Below, piece by piece: positions 22,810 through 33,632 of a stretch of DNA of 64,000 bases. The first letter of the stretch is position 1. Each line of letters starts with the position of its first letter. A program made the translations under genes and the position numbers. The notes under the pieces are model-generated. The model was not told the DNA's origin. It saw only the letters and a program-made list of their open reading frames with translations, and did no database searches. This stretch comes from Gymnopus androsaceus JB14 (taxonomy: Eukaryota; Basidiomycota; Agaricomycetes; Agaricales; Omphalotaceae). Where the stretch lies: contig ML769657.1 in assembly GCA_009733575.1 (NCBI GenBank), forward strand, positions 26,910-90,909, in the 5' to 3' direction.

Positions 22810-25279
22810 CTATTTCCCCTCCACAAACTCAACACTGGTTCTCATTACATCTAGGCGTTCAGGCGAGCGTAACTTGAAAGAACACTCGAATGGGTACGGA
22901 CGGCTATACAATATCCAAACAAATGGGAACCTCACTGAGATATGGACATTGTCATACTCACTTCTGTACTGTTGTTGTGTCATAGTCTCCAGTCGGGATG
23001 ATGATTTCGCCATTTTCATCCAAGGCATTCGATATGTCGTATACAGCTAGTACAGACGCAATGGTAATCCAAATTGTGGACAAAGCCATATGTCTTCCAG
23101 GGCAGGCTCTAGTATGTATCGTTAGCACGTAGTCAAGCACGGACCCATCTTTCTCAAACAAATCACATACCTACGACCAAACCCAAAACCAGATGTGGGC
23201 TCCATGACGCCAAGGTTTAATTGTCCGTCTGCAGCACAGATATAACGATCCGGGTTGAAAGTATATGGGTCAGGAAATTTTGTTTCATCATGGAACATCG
23301 CCCTAAACAGTGTCCTCATGCATGAGAAATCTGGGTAGTTCGAGATGAATGACTAACCAAACATTCGCCATAACGGTCGCATTTTTAGGGATTCGATATC
23401 CTCTGTATATATCTTCCTCGGTAGATAGATGGGCCATGACTGTCAGCGGAACCTCAACACAGAAGAAGAAGAGACAGATATGAATCCTCACCCAGGGGAT
23501 TGACGGGCTGCCACCTAAACAATATTTTTGTACTCCAGGTTGGGACTGGCAGGTAAGAGCAGATTCACTTTCGTACCTCAAAACTTCATTTAATATTGCT
23601 TGAATATAAGGGAGCGATGACTTGTCGTCAAATTCCGGCAACCGATTGCTTCCAACTACACGATCCAGCTCTTGTTGTGCTTTTTTCTGGTATCCAGGAT
23701 ACTTGACCATAGCGAGAAAAAAGGTAGTAAGAGCAACAACGGCGGTATCAGTACCAGCTGGAGGTCGTGAGGAAAATTTATTAGTATGAAATTGTGGTGA
23801 TTGGTATGTTCAATGATCCCACCGAGGTACATGACCCCCGCCGTTTGCTCAATCATCCCTTCGGCATTAGAGTCGGGGTCACTCAGTTGCTCAAAACACC
23901 GAGTGACGAAGCAGGGCTCCATACCTCCCTCGATCTATTCAGACAGATAGAATTTTGTATGGCCTCATTAACGAATCTTTGAGTGCTTACCAGAGAGCTC
24001 TTTGCTGCAGCAAACGGTCCATGTAACAATTTCTCCATATCAGCCTTCCAAATCCGAGCTTGGCGTTGGAATGAAGCTCCAGGGACCCATGAAGGAATAT
24101 ATTTCAACCACGGGAGGTAATCCTGAAAATATCCAAATAAGCTAAAATTCAAGCAGCTGACTTGAAGGTACGATACCACAAGAAAAGATCCTGGTATACT
24201 TGCTGCTATAAATCCATCCGCTGCTCGCTCAGCATTGTAGGTGTGAACAGAGTCCTGCACCACATTTACATCGAAACCGTAAGCAACGGACAATATACTT
24301 GAACCAGTCATCCTGTCAGGGAGAGCAAAATATGTACGTACACTTGTTATAACGCATCAGGAGCGACTCACTTGCGCACAAGCTTAGCATACTGTTCTGG
24401 TTTTTCATGGAGGTTAAGGAGAAAATTCCGTGCCGCCTTTAGCTCTTGAGGTTCATGTTGATCTGCATTGTTCGGGTTGAACACTAGGAATCACCAAAGA
24501 GTCACGGTAGAGATTAAATACTGGGACATATGGGACTTGGAGCATATAACTGACTGGTAGTAAACAGCTTCCGACAAGCTTTCCATTCGGGCCCGTATGG
24601 CATACCAACGAAGGCCCATTTCCATCTGCATCGGTCACTGGTCAGAAAACGGTGATTTTCGTATCCGACATGACTGACCCTATTCTGGATAGAGTACATT
24701 GACCAAGTTGAGCGTCGATGGTCGTGGAAAAATTAGATAGCATACTCACAGGTCATTCAACATTGTCAGTGGAGGCCTAGTAGTCCCCATGAAAAATTAA
24801 AACTGGAGGCAAGATTGGGTAAAAGAGTATCAAACTCACCGACTAGAATACGTTGCAGATCTTCGTTCAAATAACTCTGTCGCGGCTTCTAGCGTATTAA
24901 GAATGATTATTGGGTTGCCAGCGACGTTGACGTGGATGATGTCTGAGTCTGTCCAAGATCATCGTAAGAATCTAAGAATTTTTCAACTCGAAGCACCAGC
25001 TAAGTCAACTCGCCATATTTTTGATACCACTCTGTAAAGGTTATCCAGGTAGGCCTTGAGATCAGACATTGTATATTTCCTGATACCCAAGTTCAATATC
25101 GAGAACACTCTAGCCATTCAAAAGAAGAAAAAATAATCACTAAACGAACCTATCAACGGGAAAGAGCTAGGGCCAGGAGGTAATAGGTTTCTTGTTCGGA
25201 ATCGTAGTTGTTGAAAGAGATACAAGATGGCCAGAGCAACTCCACAGCCTGTCCATGCGAGAATGTTGTTCGAAACCAT
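22810..25279 (-). CDS. Cytochrome P450 monooxygenase
   Basis: This is a haem-thiolate monooxygenase, predicted to be anchored in the ER. The ATG at 25279 begins a hydrophobic anchor (MVSNNILAWTGCGVALAIL) followed by the proline hinge LLPPGPSSFPLIG. Later exons show the I-helix AGTDT (around 23755), the K-helix and ExxR region (LNEVLR, around 23580) and the haem-binding loop FGFGRR/ACPGRH, split by an intron around 23105-23170, with the ligand Cys just after the intron. About ten short introns are needed, and one (starting at 25013) uses a GC donor. The C-terminus RPYPFECSFKLRSPER is typical of basidiomycete enzymes annotated as O-methylsterigmatocystin oxidoreductase-like, but the substrate cannot be inferred. 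The length of roughly 500 residues is normal. No biosynthetic core gene lies nearby. Confidence 0.85.
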
Positions 25280-26033
25280 TAAGGATCTGTCAAGTTGTCA
25301 CTTAGGTAGGATCTTGAGGGTGTAGTTTGGGTTCGAGAGCGGAGGATAGCTCTTATCAAGAGGATTGGCGGAAAAAAAATCCCGGACACCGACTCCTCTT
25401 CGGACCGCTACCTCTAAATATAGCAAGCTTGCTTGCGAGAGTCTGCTACGGGAGACAAACCGCGAACGCTTCCGCAAAGTAATAGCGCTCGGGAAACCAG
25501 GACTCCGAGTCACCAGGCCTCCGGGCCACCGAGTCAGTCTATTTCTCCAGAAACCTCCCTAGAGCTCTAATCGCTGACGCGTTGCCGAGATTTGAAGGCG
25601 GTAGTGCTGGGGTGAGCGGGGTAAAACTTGTGGTGAACCCTCAAGAAACTCCGTAATTATTCTAGTATTAGGCCTAGGCATGATAATGAACATTATAGTA
25701 TTATAAAATGAATTCCGAACATCATTAGTTTAAATTCTGTACACTGTCCAAGTCCGTGGCTCACATATGATACAATGTACCATCCTATCTTATGGATAAA
25801 TCCTCATCTTCAAGACCCGCTCCATCGGATAACCCATCTCGAATTTCAAAGGCTCTCAGTGACGCGGTAAGTATAACACCGCGGATACAGAATCCTTAGC
25901 GCCGCTGCAGCGGCAGGTCCCCGACTCCCCGGCTAAGTCCGCCAATTCGAATTTCGCTTTCAGCGACGTAGCACAAGTACTCATTATACCGAAGACCATA
26001 TGTAATTAAACCTTAGCACAAAGTACCGTGCTA
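25280..26033. other. Intergenic region before the mobile-element island
   Basis: No gene recognised. It contains the P450 promoter and GC-rich direct CCGCTGCAGCGGCAGG-like palindromic sequence near 25900. Confidence 0.3.
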
Positions 26034-26663
26034 TCACTTGAAGTTAAGCCTCGCGAAAGCGGCCAGGTCGTTCGCCATAGCCAACCAATCCCTGTCCTCC
26101 AATCCCCTGTCCCCACCTTCGATATTCTCCTCAGCATACCCCACACCTGTACTGGATGCGTCGGGCACTAAGTCACCGAGCACGATGACATTAACACCAT
26201 TGAATGCCTGCCCTTCAACATCCCCAACTTCCAGGCCATGGGCAGATGCGAAGGCATCTAAGATGCGGCGCAAAACATCAGCCGAACATAGGCAGACATC
26301 GTTGACAATAAGATACTTTGCAACACGCAAAGTATTACGTTGTTCATTTGATAGAGTCGCAGTGTTGACCCAATGTTGCAAAGGAATCCCGCCAATATGC
26401 GCAGCCGCAACAGAAGTGGGTGTAGTTATGAGAAGAAGGTCTTCAGAGAGACGCTCCTTGAACAACTTGGCAATGCTCTGGACAAGAGTAAATTTACCCA
26501 CTCCAGCAGGACCGGACACCAACAGTCGCAGTGGATCGACGTCCTTCCAATCGCAAAGTAGACCCGTCTGTAGATGTCGTTCAATGAGAGACAAAATGGA
26601 TTCCTGTTCAACGGAAGCCTCACAGTACATTAAATAAAATTCAGACGTGGTCGGAGACGACAT
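26034..26663 (-). pseudogene. PIF1/Helitron-like helicase fragment with altered catalytic motifs
   Basis: This is an uninterrupted 209-codon frame that matches only the N-terminal part of a PIF1-family helicase. The Walker A position reads GPAGVGKFT, keeping the GxxGxGK core, but with Phe before the Thr. The Walker B position, normally DE, reads IVNDVCLCSADVL, so the acidic pair is altered. The sequence continues to NVIVLGDL, where helicases have GDxxQ(L/F)PP, and then diverges (VPDASSTG). The rest of the helicase is missing. It is more distant from the helicase at 33633-41030 than a recent copy would be. I read it as a truncated transposon remnant; a domesticated short ATPase-like protein is possible because the frame is open. 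Confidence 0.6.
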
Positions 26664-27100
26664 ACCATATTAAAAGCAATTATCTCCTGGATGTAAGCAC
26701 TGTCGGTTGTTCAGATCAGTGGATAAGCGACGCAAGCAATGAATGCGCAGAAAAGCGCTTGAGTTTTGAAGCATTTCAGTCGATCGGTTGCCTGGCTGCA
26801 ACAGCGCACCGAAGTGTCCACCAATACCAATCATTAACATGCGATCGGTTGCCCGCCTGTTATTTGTTGAGCACCGGTGCTACGAGACGAAAACGTTCTG
26901 GGCAAGGACGACACCACCCATGGTCGAAGTAGTGGTATTAGAACTATCAATATTAAGTACGCAACTTGTAGAGCGATTATCAATAATTAAGTACGCAAGT
27001 CATACAGCAAGCACGGAAAATAGGCCAGAGTTAAACGGCGAATGCTTGTCAAAATGTGAAGAGATTGGCAACGCAGCGGTTAACAATGCCTTCAAACCAC
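26664..27100. other. Spacer in the island
   Basis: A 133-codon frame on the plus strand (26788-27189) and frames opposite to it show no domain. No gene called. Confidence 0.3.
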
Positions 27101-28013
27101 CTACCAAGGATACTTCTTACCATGGCACCCGTGTAGCCCATCGAACGGACATGGATTGTACATACACACTCCGCACAAATTCCACCTAGCAGACAGCTCC
27201 AAACGAGAAGGACAGCTGTCACTCCCTGCACAACCGCCCCAACGAAGGTTCCAGGTAGCGCTGTCTGTGAAAGACCGCCATACAGCTGGACAACAGCTTT
27301 TATCATGAGCTGTATCGCCTGGTCTGTTTCCGCGATGATGACGGCGCACGCTGGAAGGGAGCAGTGATGGCATAAAGTAAGGTGACCAATGGACATCGAG
27401 ATAAGTCGAGCGAAGCACTAGCTTCGGGTATGGCATGTACAACGAATCGCTCGTCAGTATGTTTAGCGATGCCACGTTGGAGAACCCCAGCACAAAATAG
27501 ATAGCTGAATCAGATTTACTGAGCAAAATCCTTATGCGCCGTCCCTGTCCGCATGTATCAGAAAAGTTTCCTAGCATACCCAAACAATCGTAATCTTACC
27601 TTGGAGGTGCGATACGCCATATATTCTCCACAGTAATCTTCAAAGACGTGCGGAATATCAACATATTCCACTACCCAACCCTCGGCCGCAGCGTTAGAAC
27701 GCCAAGCATCCCGCGAGTCTCTGGGCCCCGCAATCAAAAGGGGAAAGTTGGAATTGGGGACCAGATTTAGAAATGACAGAACAAACGAGCCAATGATGAA
27801 TGAGTTGGAAGAGTTCATTGTTGACCGAAGCAAGATTGGATTATTAACGTAGAAAGACAACTGAGTAGATAATCGAATAGAATAGTAGGAGCGAACGAAA
27901 TCCCTCAGTGAGGTCGAGGTACTAGAGAGAGCGCAAAGGACCTGAGGTTTGCAGAGGTCAAGGATCTGTCCGCTAGTCTTGGGAGGCAGTTTGCGATTCA
28001 ACATCGTTGGCAT
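27101..28013 (-). CDS. Lineage-specific protein with an F-box-like N-terminus
   Basis: The start at 28013 gives MPTMLNRKLPPKTSGQIL, followed by LCKPQVLCALSSTSTSLRDFV, which resembles the leucine-rich F-box-like leader found in many Agaricomycete multicopy proteins. Exon 1 ends at YMAYRTSK with a GTAAG donor. The next exon, after an ACAG acceptor, reads GRRIRILLSKSDSAIYFVLG and joins in phase 0. Downstream of VLRS the frame is doubtful: two overlapping frames continue to stops at 27101 and 27049. No function can be assigned. It lies 69 bp downstream of the stop of the next gene (28082-28631) on the same strand, suggesting they are inherited as a pair. Confidence 0.5.
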
Positions 28014-28081
28014 TCTAACTATTACGACCGAAAGCACTATTTATGTCTGTCAGCGCCGGTTACCAGAAATAACAGTGAATT

Positions 28082-28631
28082 TCACCTTTCGAGCAATAAT
28101 TTGATGGAGGCCCCATCGGTTTGCATATTGATATCTTTCCCCTCCAATCTGTCCAACGAAAACTTGACGACAAGTACGTCGCCCCGAGGAACCAGAACCA
28201 CGTTGGCGAGATCGGAAACGGCCAAATTCCTGCGCAGCGAAGACGTTGAAAGTAAGGACTGACGCAAATAATATGCTGTATAAGAGCACTGAGTGGACGG
28301 ACATGATATAGAAGTTGTGTCAAGAGCCGATAAAGTAGCACATTGTGAGTTCACGTATACGCTTGGGCGAAATATCCAAAACTCGCTGAATATATACTCG
28401 GGACTGGTGCGAGGTGGTATGTTCACTTGAAGAACAACAGGGACAGGCACTTCACAAGTTCTACGCTCAAAAGCGAACAGAACACCCTGAGCAGAGCCAC
28501 AAAAGTTCTGTACGTGCAAATATTAGTAGTACTTCAATGGAAATGCAACCAGCACTGACATTGGAGTTGTTTTGAAAATACGCTAGTCGTCCTCTAATGC
28601 GAGCAGGGGCAGTATCGGAAGGTGCAGCCAT
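28082..28631 (-). CDS. Small protein of unknown function (G-x-VLVV motif), copy A
   Basis: There are two exons. 28631-28560 encodes MAAPSDTAPARIRGRLAYFQ. The second exon, 28507-28082, joins in phase 0 after a 52-nt intron (GTCAGT donor, ACAG acceptor) and reads NFCGSAQGVLFAFERRTCEV, EYIFSEFWIFRPS and NVVLVPRGDVLVV. The product is about 165 residues. The tail, GDVLVV then DINMQTDGASIKLLL, has the same layout as the tail of the gene at 30390-30925 (GNVLVV... DATEGDMDLVKTAV), so the two may be distant paralogues. No enzymatic motif is visible. The gene is divergent from POLD4, with 162 bp between start codons. An alternative downstream donor directly before the stop could extend the protein. Confidence 0.5.
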
Positions 28632-28793
28632 GAAGGCAAAGACAAAGGATGTTTAATAGGAGGCGACCATGTCAGTGCAGATAGGAGGTGGGATTTAATA
28701 GAATGTGAGGCATAGGGTACTGAGAGCGAGTGGAAAAGTTTGTAAACCATACAAACACACCCCTTTTACAAAACCACGCAACAAACTCAGGAA

Positions 28794-29319
28794 ATGCCGC
28801 ATGAACATAAGCCAACTCAGGCCGCTCCACCGAAGCTTAAGCAACAGGACATACGGGACTTTAACGAGAATCGCAAACGCCAACTGGGGTCAAAAAAGAA
28901 GGATACAAACGCACCCGTCCAAGGTTCCTCTCACGATTCCGATTCCAACGAAGAAATACAGTATATCGGAATCAGGACGCGGTCCGAAGCATTAGCTGCA
29001 AACAGAATGCTAGACCCCTCAGTACTGACCCGGCTACGAGAGTTTGATTGGTGAGTGACAGTAAATTACGAGAGTTTCAAATTTTGATACGTGCAGGTCA
29101 TCGAAGTATGGACCGTTCATCGGTATGACTCGGATGGAGAGGTGGAGGCGAGCACAGCAGCTTGAATTGGATCCACCGCAAGATGTAAGCGGTACAGCAT
29201 ACGATGCCAAAAAGAAACTAACCCACTGTGTAGATATATCTGATCTTGCTAGAGATCGAGAAAGACAAAGATCATCCTTGGAGGAACAGCCATGTTACGC
29301 AGATGGTGATGTAGTATAG
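28794..29319 (+). CDS. POLD4: DNA polymerase delta subunit 4 (Cdm1/POLD4)
   Basis: This is the small accessory subunit of the replicative DNA polymerase delta. Exon 1 (28794-29050) and exon 2 (29097-29319) join through a 46-nt GTGAGT...GTGCAG intron in the middle of a Trp codon, giving 159 residues. The N-terminal half is lysine-rich and disordered. The conserved C-terminal signature is present: LREFDW/SSKYGPFIGMTRMERW followed by RAQQLELDPP, matching the family pattern L-x2-FD-x4-YGP-x2-G-[IM]-TR-x2-RW-x-RA-x3-GL-x-PP. The length is larger than human POLD4 but usual for fungal Cdm1. It is a core gene surrounded on both sides by transposon-like and lineage-specific genes. Confidence 0.85.
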
Positions 29320-29338
29320 TAATTGAATAAAGCATCTG

Positions 29339-29962
29339 CTAAATTAATCCATCAACGGATAGCCTGTTCGTCATCCAAGCATATTGGCAGCTCCAATCTG
29401 AGCAATGAGTTGCCCATTGCCAAACATACAACAGATCATCGTGTTTGAACGACAACGCAGCTAGTTGATAATAGTAATCTTCTCCACTCGCAAGTGTATC
29501 CGACCAACTAGCGTGCCAAATGCCTTCACCTCCCCACAGAGAACGCCGGAACGCTGGACAAGTGACGTTCAACGTAAAACCGGAAGCACTGTTATGCCGA
29601 TATACCTCCCACCCCAAACGTAAGAGCTGGCGCCAGTGCAGATTGTCTTGTTGAATAGGCGGAAACTCCGTACCCCGTAAAAGTGCCACCTTGTTGAATG
29701 TGAGATCAGGATCAAGCACAAAAGCGTGTGTCGCAGATAAAAAAATCGTGTGAGCGGTAGACAACGCTGAGAGAACATGTTGCCACACGGTATCAGAGCG
29801 ACACTCGATAATGTTAACGCTCCTGTGGCCCGCTCTGTGATATGCCCACACACCGCCAACGGTCCTTGCGCAATCGTCACGCACACGTTCTGGCGCCGAC
29901 ATAAATCTAAACAAAGCGGAGCATTGAGAATAGCTCAATCCAAACAAAGATAACACACCCAA
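29339..29962 (-). CDS. Protein of unknown function, probably the distal exon of a multicopy-type gene
   Basis: An open frame on the minus strand ends at 29339, only 19 bp from the POLD4 stop, so the two genes converge. The credible coding part begins near 29902 (MSAPERVRDDCARTVGGVW) after a TTTAG acceptor. Features include ECRSDTVWQHVLSALSTAHT, GWEVYRHNSASGFTLNV and aromatic-rich segments such as DLLYVWQWATHCSDW. No named domain is recognised. It may be joined by splicing to the frame at 30017-30406, but a stop codon at the end of that frame makes the join uncertain. Confidence 0.4.
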   Translation of the reverse strand: MGVLSLFGLSYSQCSALFRFMSAPERVRDDCARTVGGVWAYHRAGHRSVNIIECRSDTVWQHVLSALSTAHTIFLSATHAFVLDPDLTFNKVALLRGTEFPPIQQDNLHWRQLLRLGWEVYRHNSASGFTLNVTCPAFRRSLWGGEGIWHASWSDTLASGEDYYYQLAALSFKHDDLLYVWQWATHCSDWSCQYAWMTNRLSVDGLI

Positions 29963-30016
29963 AATTCCGAAGAGCCGTATGAAGGTACCTGGAACCTTTG
30001 CTCCCTACTAATATAT

Positions 30017-30406
30017 CTAGCCGTTGTGGTGCTGCAGTCTCGACGATGCCAATAGATGCCATGGCAGATGATCCACCATAACTCCAGAACTCTTCAACAT
30101 CGCAGAACGAAAAATCTGCGTTTCCTGAAATCCAAAGGAGCAGGAGAATACTTCGAAAATGTCTAAGGGATCCAGCGTCGACCCCGGAACGATCTCATTA
30201 TCAATACGCCGATAAGTCGCTCGATCCAGATCATGAAGGGTGATGGGTGCGAGAGTAATTGACTCGGGTAGGGCTGAAAAAGGAGGCAAGTCCATAAAGA
30301 AAACAGGGCAACCTCCTGAAGCCCCGAGATATAAATAAGGACCGAAATTGCAAACATGAAGTCCACTAGCGACGTCCCCATTTCTCGATATGGCAGCCGA
30401 TTATCT
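30017..30406 (-). CDS. Protein of unknown function, proximal exon candidate
   Basis: A minus-strand open stretch reads GLHVCNFGPYLYLGASGGC, PVFFMDLPPFSALPESITL, DPLDIFEVFSCSFGFQETQ and VDHLPWHLLASSRLQHHNG, then a TAG stop at 30017. The composition is protein-like and the frame is continuous from about 30406. The start is unclear: the 5' end overlaps, in antisense, the first exon of the plus-strand gene at 30390. No function can be named. Confidence 0.35.
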
Positions 30407-30925
30407 TTATCAAACACACACTAAATTTGATCGCAACACCGTCGAAACAGTCGCGACCCTCACCCGCACCATGCAACCTGTAAGAGTTTTGCACCTTAAT
30501 ACGGAACAAAAATCAACGCTAACGAAATGCAGTCATACCCAGCCATATATCTAAGCTATCTTTTCGCCACTCACCTCGATGTTTGCTGCAAAGTACCAGT
30601 GCCACTACTCCATGGCAGGCAAAACTATAAATCGGTGGCCGATCTCGAAGTGCGACCTTGGATCGATCTTAACAGCCACCGAGGCGTCACACAGATGTCC
30701 GATCATCATCTTCGATACAGGGTGGGCGATCTGATATACCACATTTTTGTCGATCTCCAAGACAGTCGGAAATCCAGGAGCCCCCATTTTTCCAACTGGC
30801 AAGGCAATGTACTGGTTGTGCACGAGGCTATTGCGCAGGTAGTAGATGCTACAGAGGGGGATATGGACTTAGTGAAAACGGCAGTCCGAGAGTGCTTGAG
30901 GAATCGGAGGAACCAGAAGCGTTAG
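30390..30925 (+). CDS. Small protein of unknown function (G-x-VLVV motif), copy B
   Basis: Exon 1 (30390-30479) begins MAADYLYQTHTKFDRNTVET and ends at a GTAAGA donor. Exon 2 (30533-30925) joins in phase 0 after a TGCAG acceptor and reads SYPAIYLSYLFATHLDV, RVGDLIYHIFVDLQDS and WQGNVLVVHEAIAQVVDATE. The product is 160 residues, close to copy A at 28082-28631 in size, exon layout (a short first exon, then one long exon) and tail. The function is unknown. It is arranged head-to-head and overlapping with the minus-strand frame at 30017-30406. Confidence 0.5.
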
Positions 30926-31518
30926 GGGTATATAGCCGGTATATCGAGATTGATTTTGAAATACACTGTTTCCCGCCATTTTCTCGAGATCAGAGTGTAA
31001 CAGAGGCCTCGACGTAATACACCAGAAAATCGATCCAGTATTTTTGTAGGAGTTTTCATGGACGCGCTGATTTTGGCAAACTACCTATGACCGATGTGAA
31101 AGTAATACCGTATGCCAGACTATTACCATTGTCAAAAGAAGCAATAAGTTGAAATGACGTCGTGAATTCCCAACCAGAAGGTAGTTGAAAGCGGGCAAGC
31201 CACGGTTAACGGCAAAGCCAAACAATGGACAAAAAGAGGGTGGTGGGGTACGGTTTGCGTTGATTGCGGCTCGGAACTGGATGAAATCGGACAGATCTTT
31301 CGTACATGAAAATCGTCAATTAAATCAAGGTCAAGGAGTGTAATATAAACAGGATAACTACAATATGAGACTAATAAAGACATGAAGTCGAAAATAAGCG
31401 AGAAGAGTCCATCGTGTATGTTAAGGCGTAAGCAAATGCACAGGTAACAGAAGGGTATCAGATGAAGAGCAGTAGTCGAGGATACACATTGAATACAAAA
31501 ATGTATAATAGGAATCAC
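30926..31518. other. Spacer in the island
   Basis: No gene recognised. A 128-codon minus frame (31132-31518) is rich in Cys, Leu and Ser and lies immediately downstream of the stop of the next gene, so it is probably its 3' UTR. Confidence 0.35.
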
Positions 31519-33592
31519 CTAGTCTTCTTCCATAGCATCCTCCGCCATCTTCTCCTGTTGTCTGGCCGAACGACGTGCTGGAATGACGATTGTCTTCGGA
31601 GCTGTTTTGGAAGGCACCTTCCCCCCGGTGGTCATGCGAGCAGTCAGAGAACGGCGTTTTGGTGGAGACGGTGTAGATGATGTCGCTTCGAGATCGGGAG
31701 CAGGTCGCTTCTTGGGAGAGGAAGACGAAGCCGACGAGGAGGTAGAAGCAGAAGGTGAGGAAGATGTAGAGGCCGAAAGGTCGGTCTGGTACAAGCTGCG
31801 AATCCGCTCCAACCGTGACTTTTTTTCCTCAGCCTCTTTTTTAGCCCTCGCACTAACGAGCTCCAGGCGACAAGCCTCGGCGGTGCGGGCTTCCTCCCTT
31901 TTCAACTCTGCAACCCGTACAGCCTCATCTTCTGCTCGCATAGCTTCCCGCTTGTCGATTTCGGCTTGGTGATAAAGTAAGCGAACCCCATCCTTGTCAA
32001 CAGGCAAGATGTCAATCCGAGTCGCAAGATTAACACAGTGCCTAGACGGATTCGTAACAGGACCTCCCAACCGCGTTGCAGTAATGTCCCACCTGAAAGG
32101 AGCGTGAGCACTACACAAGACTGAGAAATAAGTGATATACGCACATCAACGGTGACAACTCGACTGCAACGACAGTTCCCGGATATAAGTGGTCCGCGTA
32201 CTGATTCGGATGCAGGATTCGTTGCATAGAGTCGTAGACAGGCGGAGGATTCACTCGAACAGAACTCAGATCGACCTTTTCAGTGAGAGCCCTAAGTAGC
32301 CCATCGGGATCAGAGAAACTAGCAAGAGTATGGTTATCCAAGTCTAGTAATGATTTACAGTGAGTGGAAGATTAAATGAATGGATTGGAAGCCCCACCTA
32401 GGTTTCCTGTTGGCTCCAAAGCTGCAAGATTCTTTTGGCGCTGCAATTCAAACATTTTGCTTGGAGAAGGTAAAATGTCGCCTGGAACGCGATGAGATAA
32501 TGCGAAATGAACGCGGCGAAAACATACCTTGGAGCTCATGACGGGAAAACTTTGGTGCAACCGTCAGCTTGCTGGGGACGTTGGACAGAGCATTGGGGCC
32601 GACAACAGGGAGTGAACGACCATCGTGGGCATGGAAAACCCAACGGGTTCCATTGACGCCGTTTGGGTAAAGTTTTTCTGCAAGAAAATGCATTTGAGAG
32701 ACAAGACACCGGATTAAAAATTACTCACTGTCTCGTGGCTCGTTGACTTCCTCATGTTTGGCAAAAAGCACCTCTAAAACTGCAGCAAGCAATTCAAAAA
32801 CTTGTGTACATTCTTGAATAACAGCCCAGTCGCCTTCCGTAGTGTTGTCGTCCGCGACAGGGGCTTGCAAGCGCAGACGTAACTTGGCTTTCTTCAAAGT
32901 GTCCAAGTTGATCTATATGGAAAGCGATTAGAACGAGCAAACCCAAATAAATATAAAGAAACCCCGAAATACGCACTTCTCCTGCATAACGACTGATCAT
33001 GTCAAGGTAAGGCCCCGTTTTATTCCCTTCCTCCGCATCCGCAATGCGAGCAACAATCCTGAACACAGGGACATCGCCATGTTCATCGACAACCCAAAAA
33101 GCTCCATCCCCTTTACCCGCCAGACGACGAATAGTGTGAGGGAATGGCTTGGACGGCAAGGGGATTTCAGAGGAGGGCTTGTCCAGATAAAAGCGTTGAG
33201 CAGCTCCAAGAGGGGTAAGGGTCGCGAGTATGTCATTGAGCATGGCCTCCGTTCGTTCGTAAAGGGCTGCCTTGCTGTCCTCCGCCGGCGGAGGAGACAG
33301 ATCGCGGTGGGAGAGGGAGGGAGAAAGGGACTGAAGAGGAGGCACCTCATCGCCTTCATCCTCCTCTTCTTCTACTGTCACACTGGGAGTAGCTCTTTTC
33401 CTTCCCACCGAACCGAATTCCTCGCCAGAGCTAACGGTGTCGCTTGCCTGAACGTCACCATCAATATCATTAACAGATTCTGCAAGATAGAAACATAAGG
33501 ATTAAGTAGGCACATGAAATATAAAAGAACTCGCCAAAGGTTTCGTCGATATCCATTGAAAGAGAGGGAGAGGACGTAGAAGGAGATGTCAT
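31519..33592 (-). CDS. Coiled-coil protein of unknown function adjacent to the Helitron helicase
   Basis: This is a multi-exon gene whose start at 33592 reads MTSPSTSSPSLSMDIDETF. A first intron (33534 on, GC donor) leads to an acidic region (VEEEEDEGDEVPP). The middle exons carry AMLNDILATLTPLGAAQRFY, GAFWVVDEHGDVPVFRIVAR, LYPNGVNGTRWVFHAHDG and ADHLYPGTVVAVELSPLM. The final exon holds a charged helix rich in Ala, Glu and Arg (about 31780-31975, KREEARTAEACRLELVSA, likely coiled coil), a Ser-rich linker and a basic tail with KKRPAP and ARRSARQQEK, ending at 31519. The basic tail fits a nuclear protein. I know no function for it. The start codon lies 40 bp beyond the helicase stop, on the same strand, which suggests it belongs to the same element. 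Confidence 0.6.
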
Positions 33593-33632
33593 AGCAGAAA
33601 GCGCGGGTTATTGAGCGCGGGTATTCGCAAAT

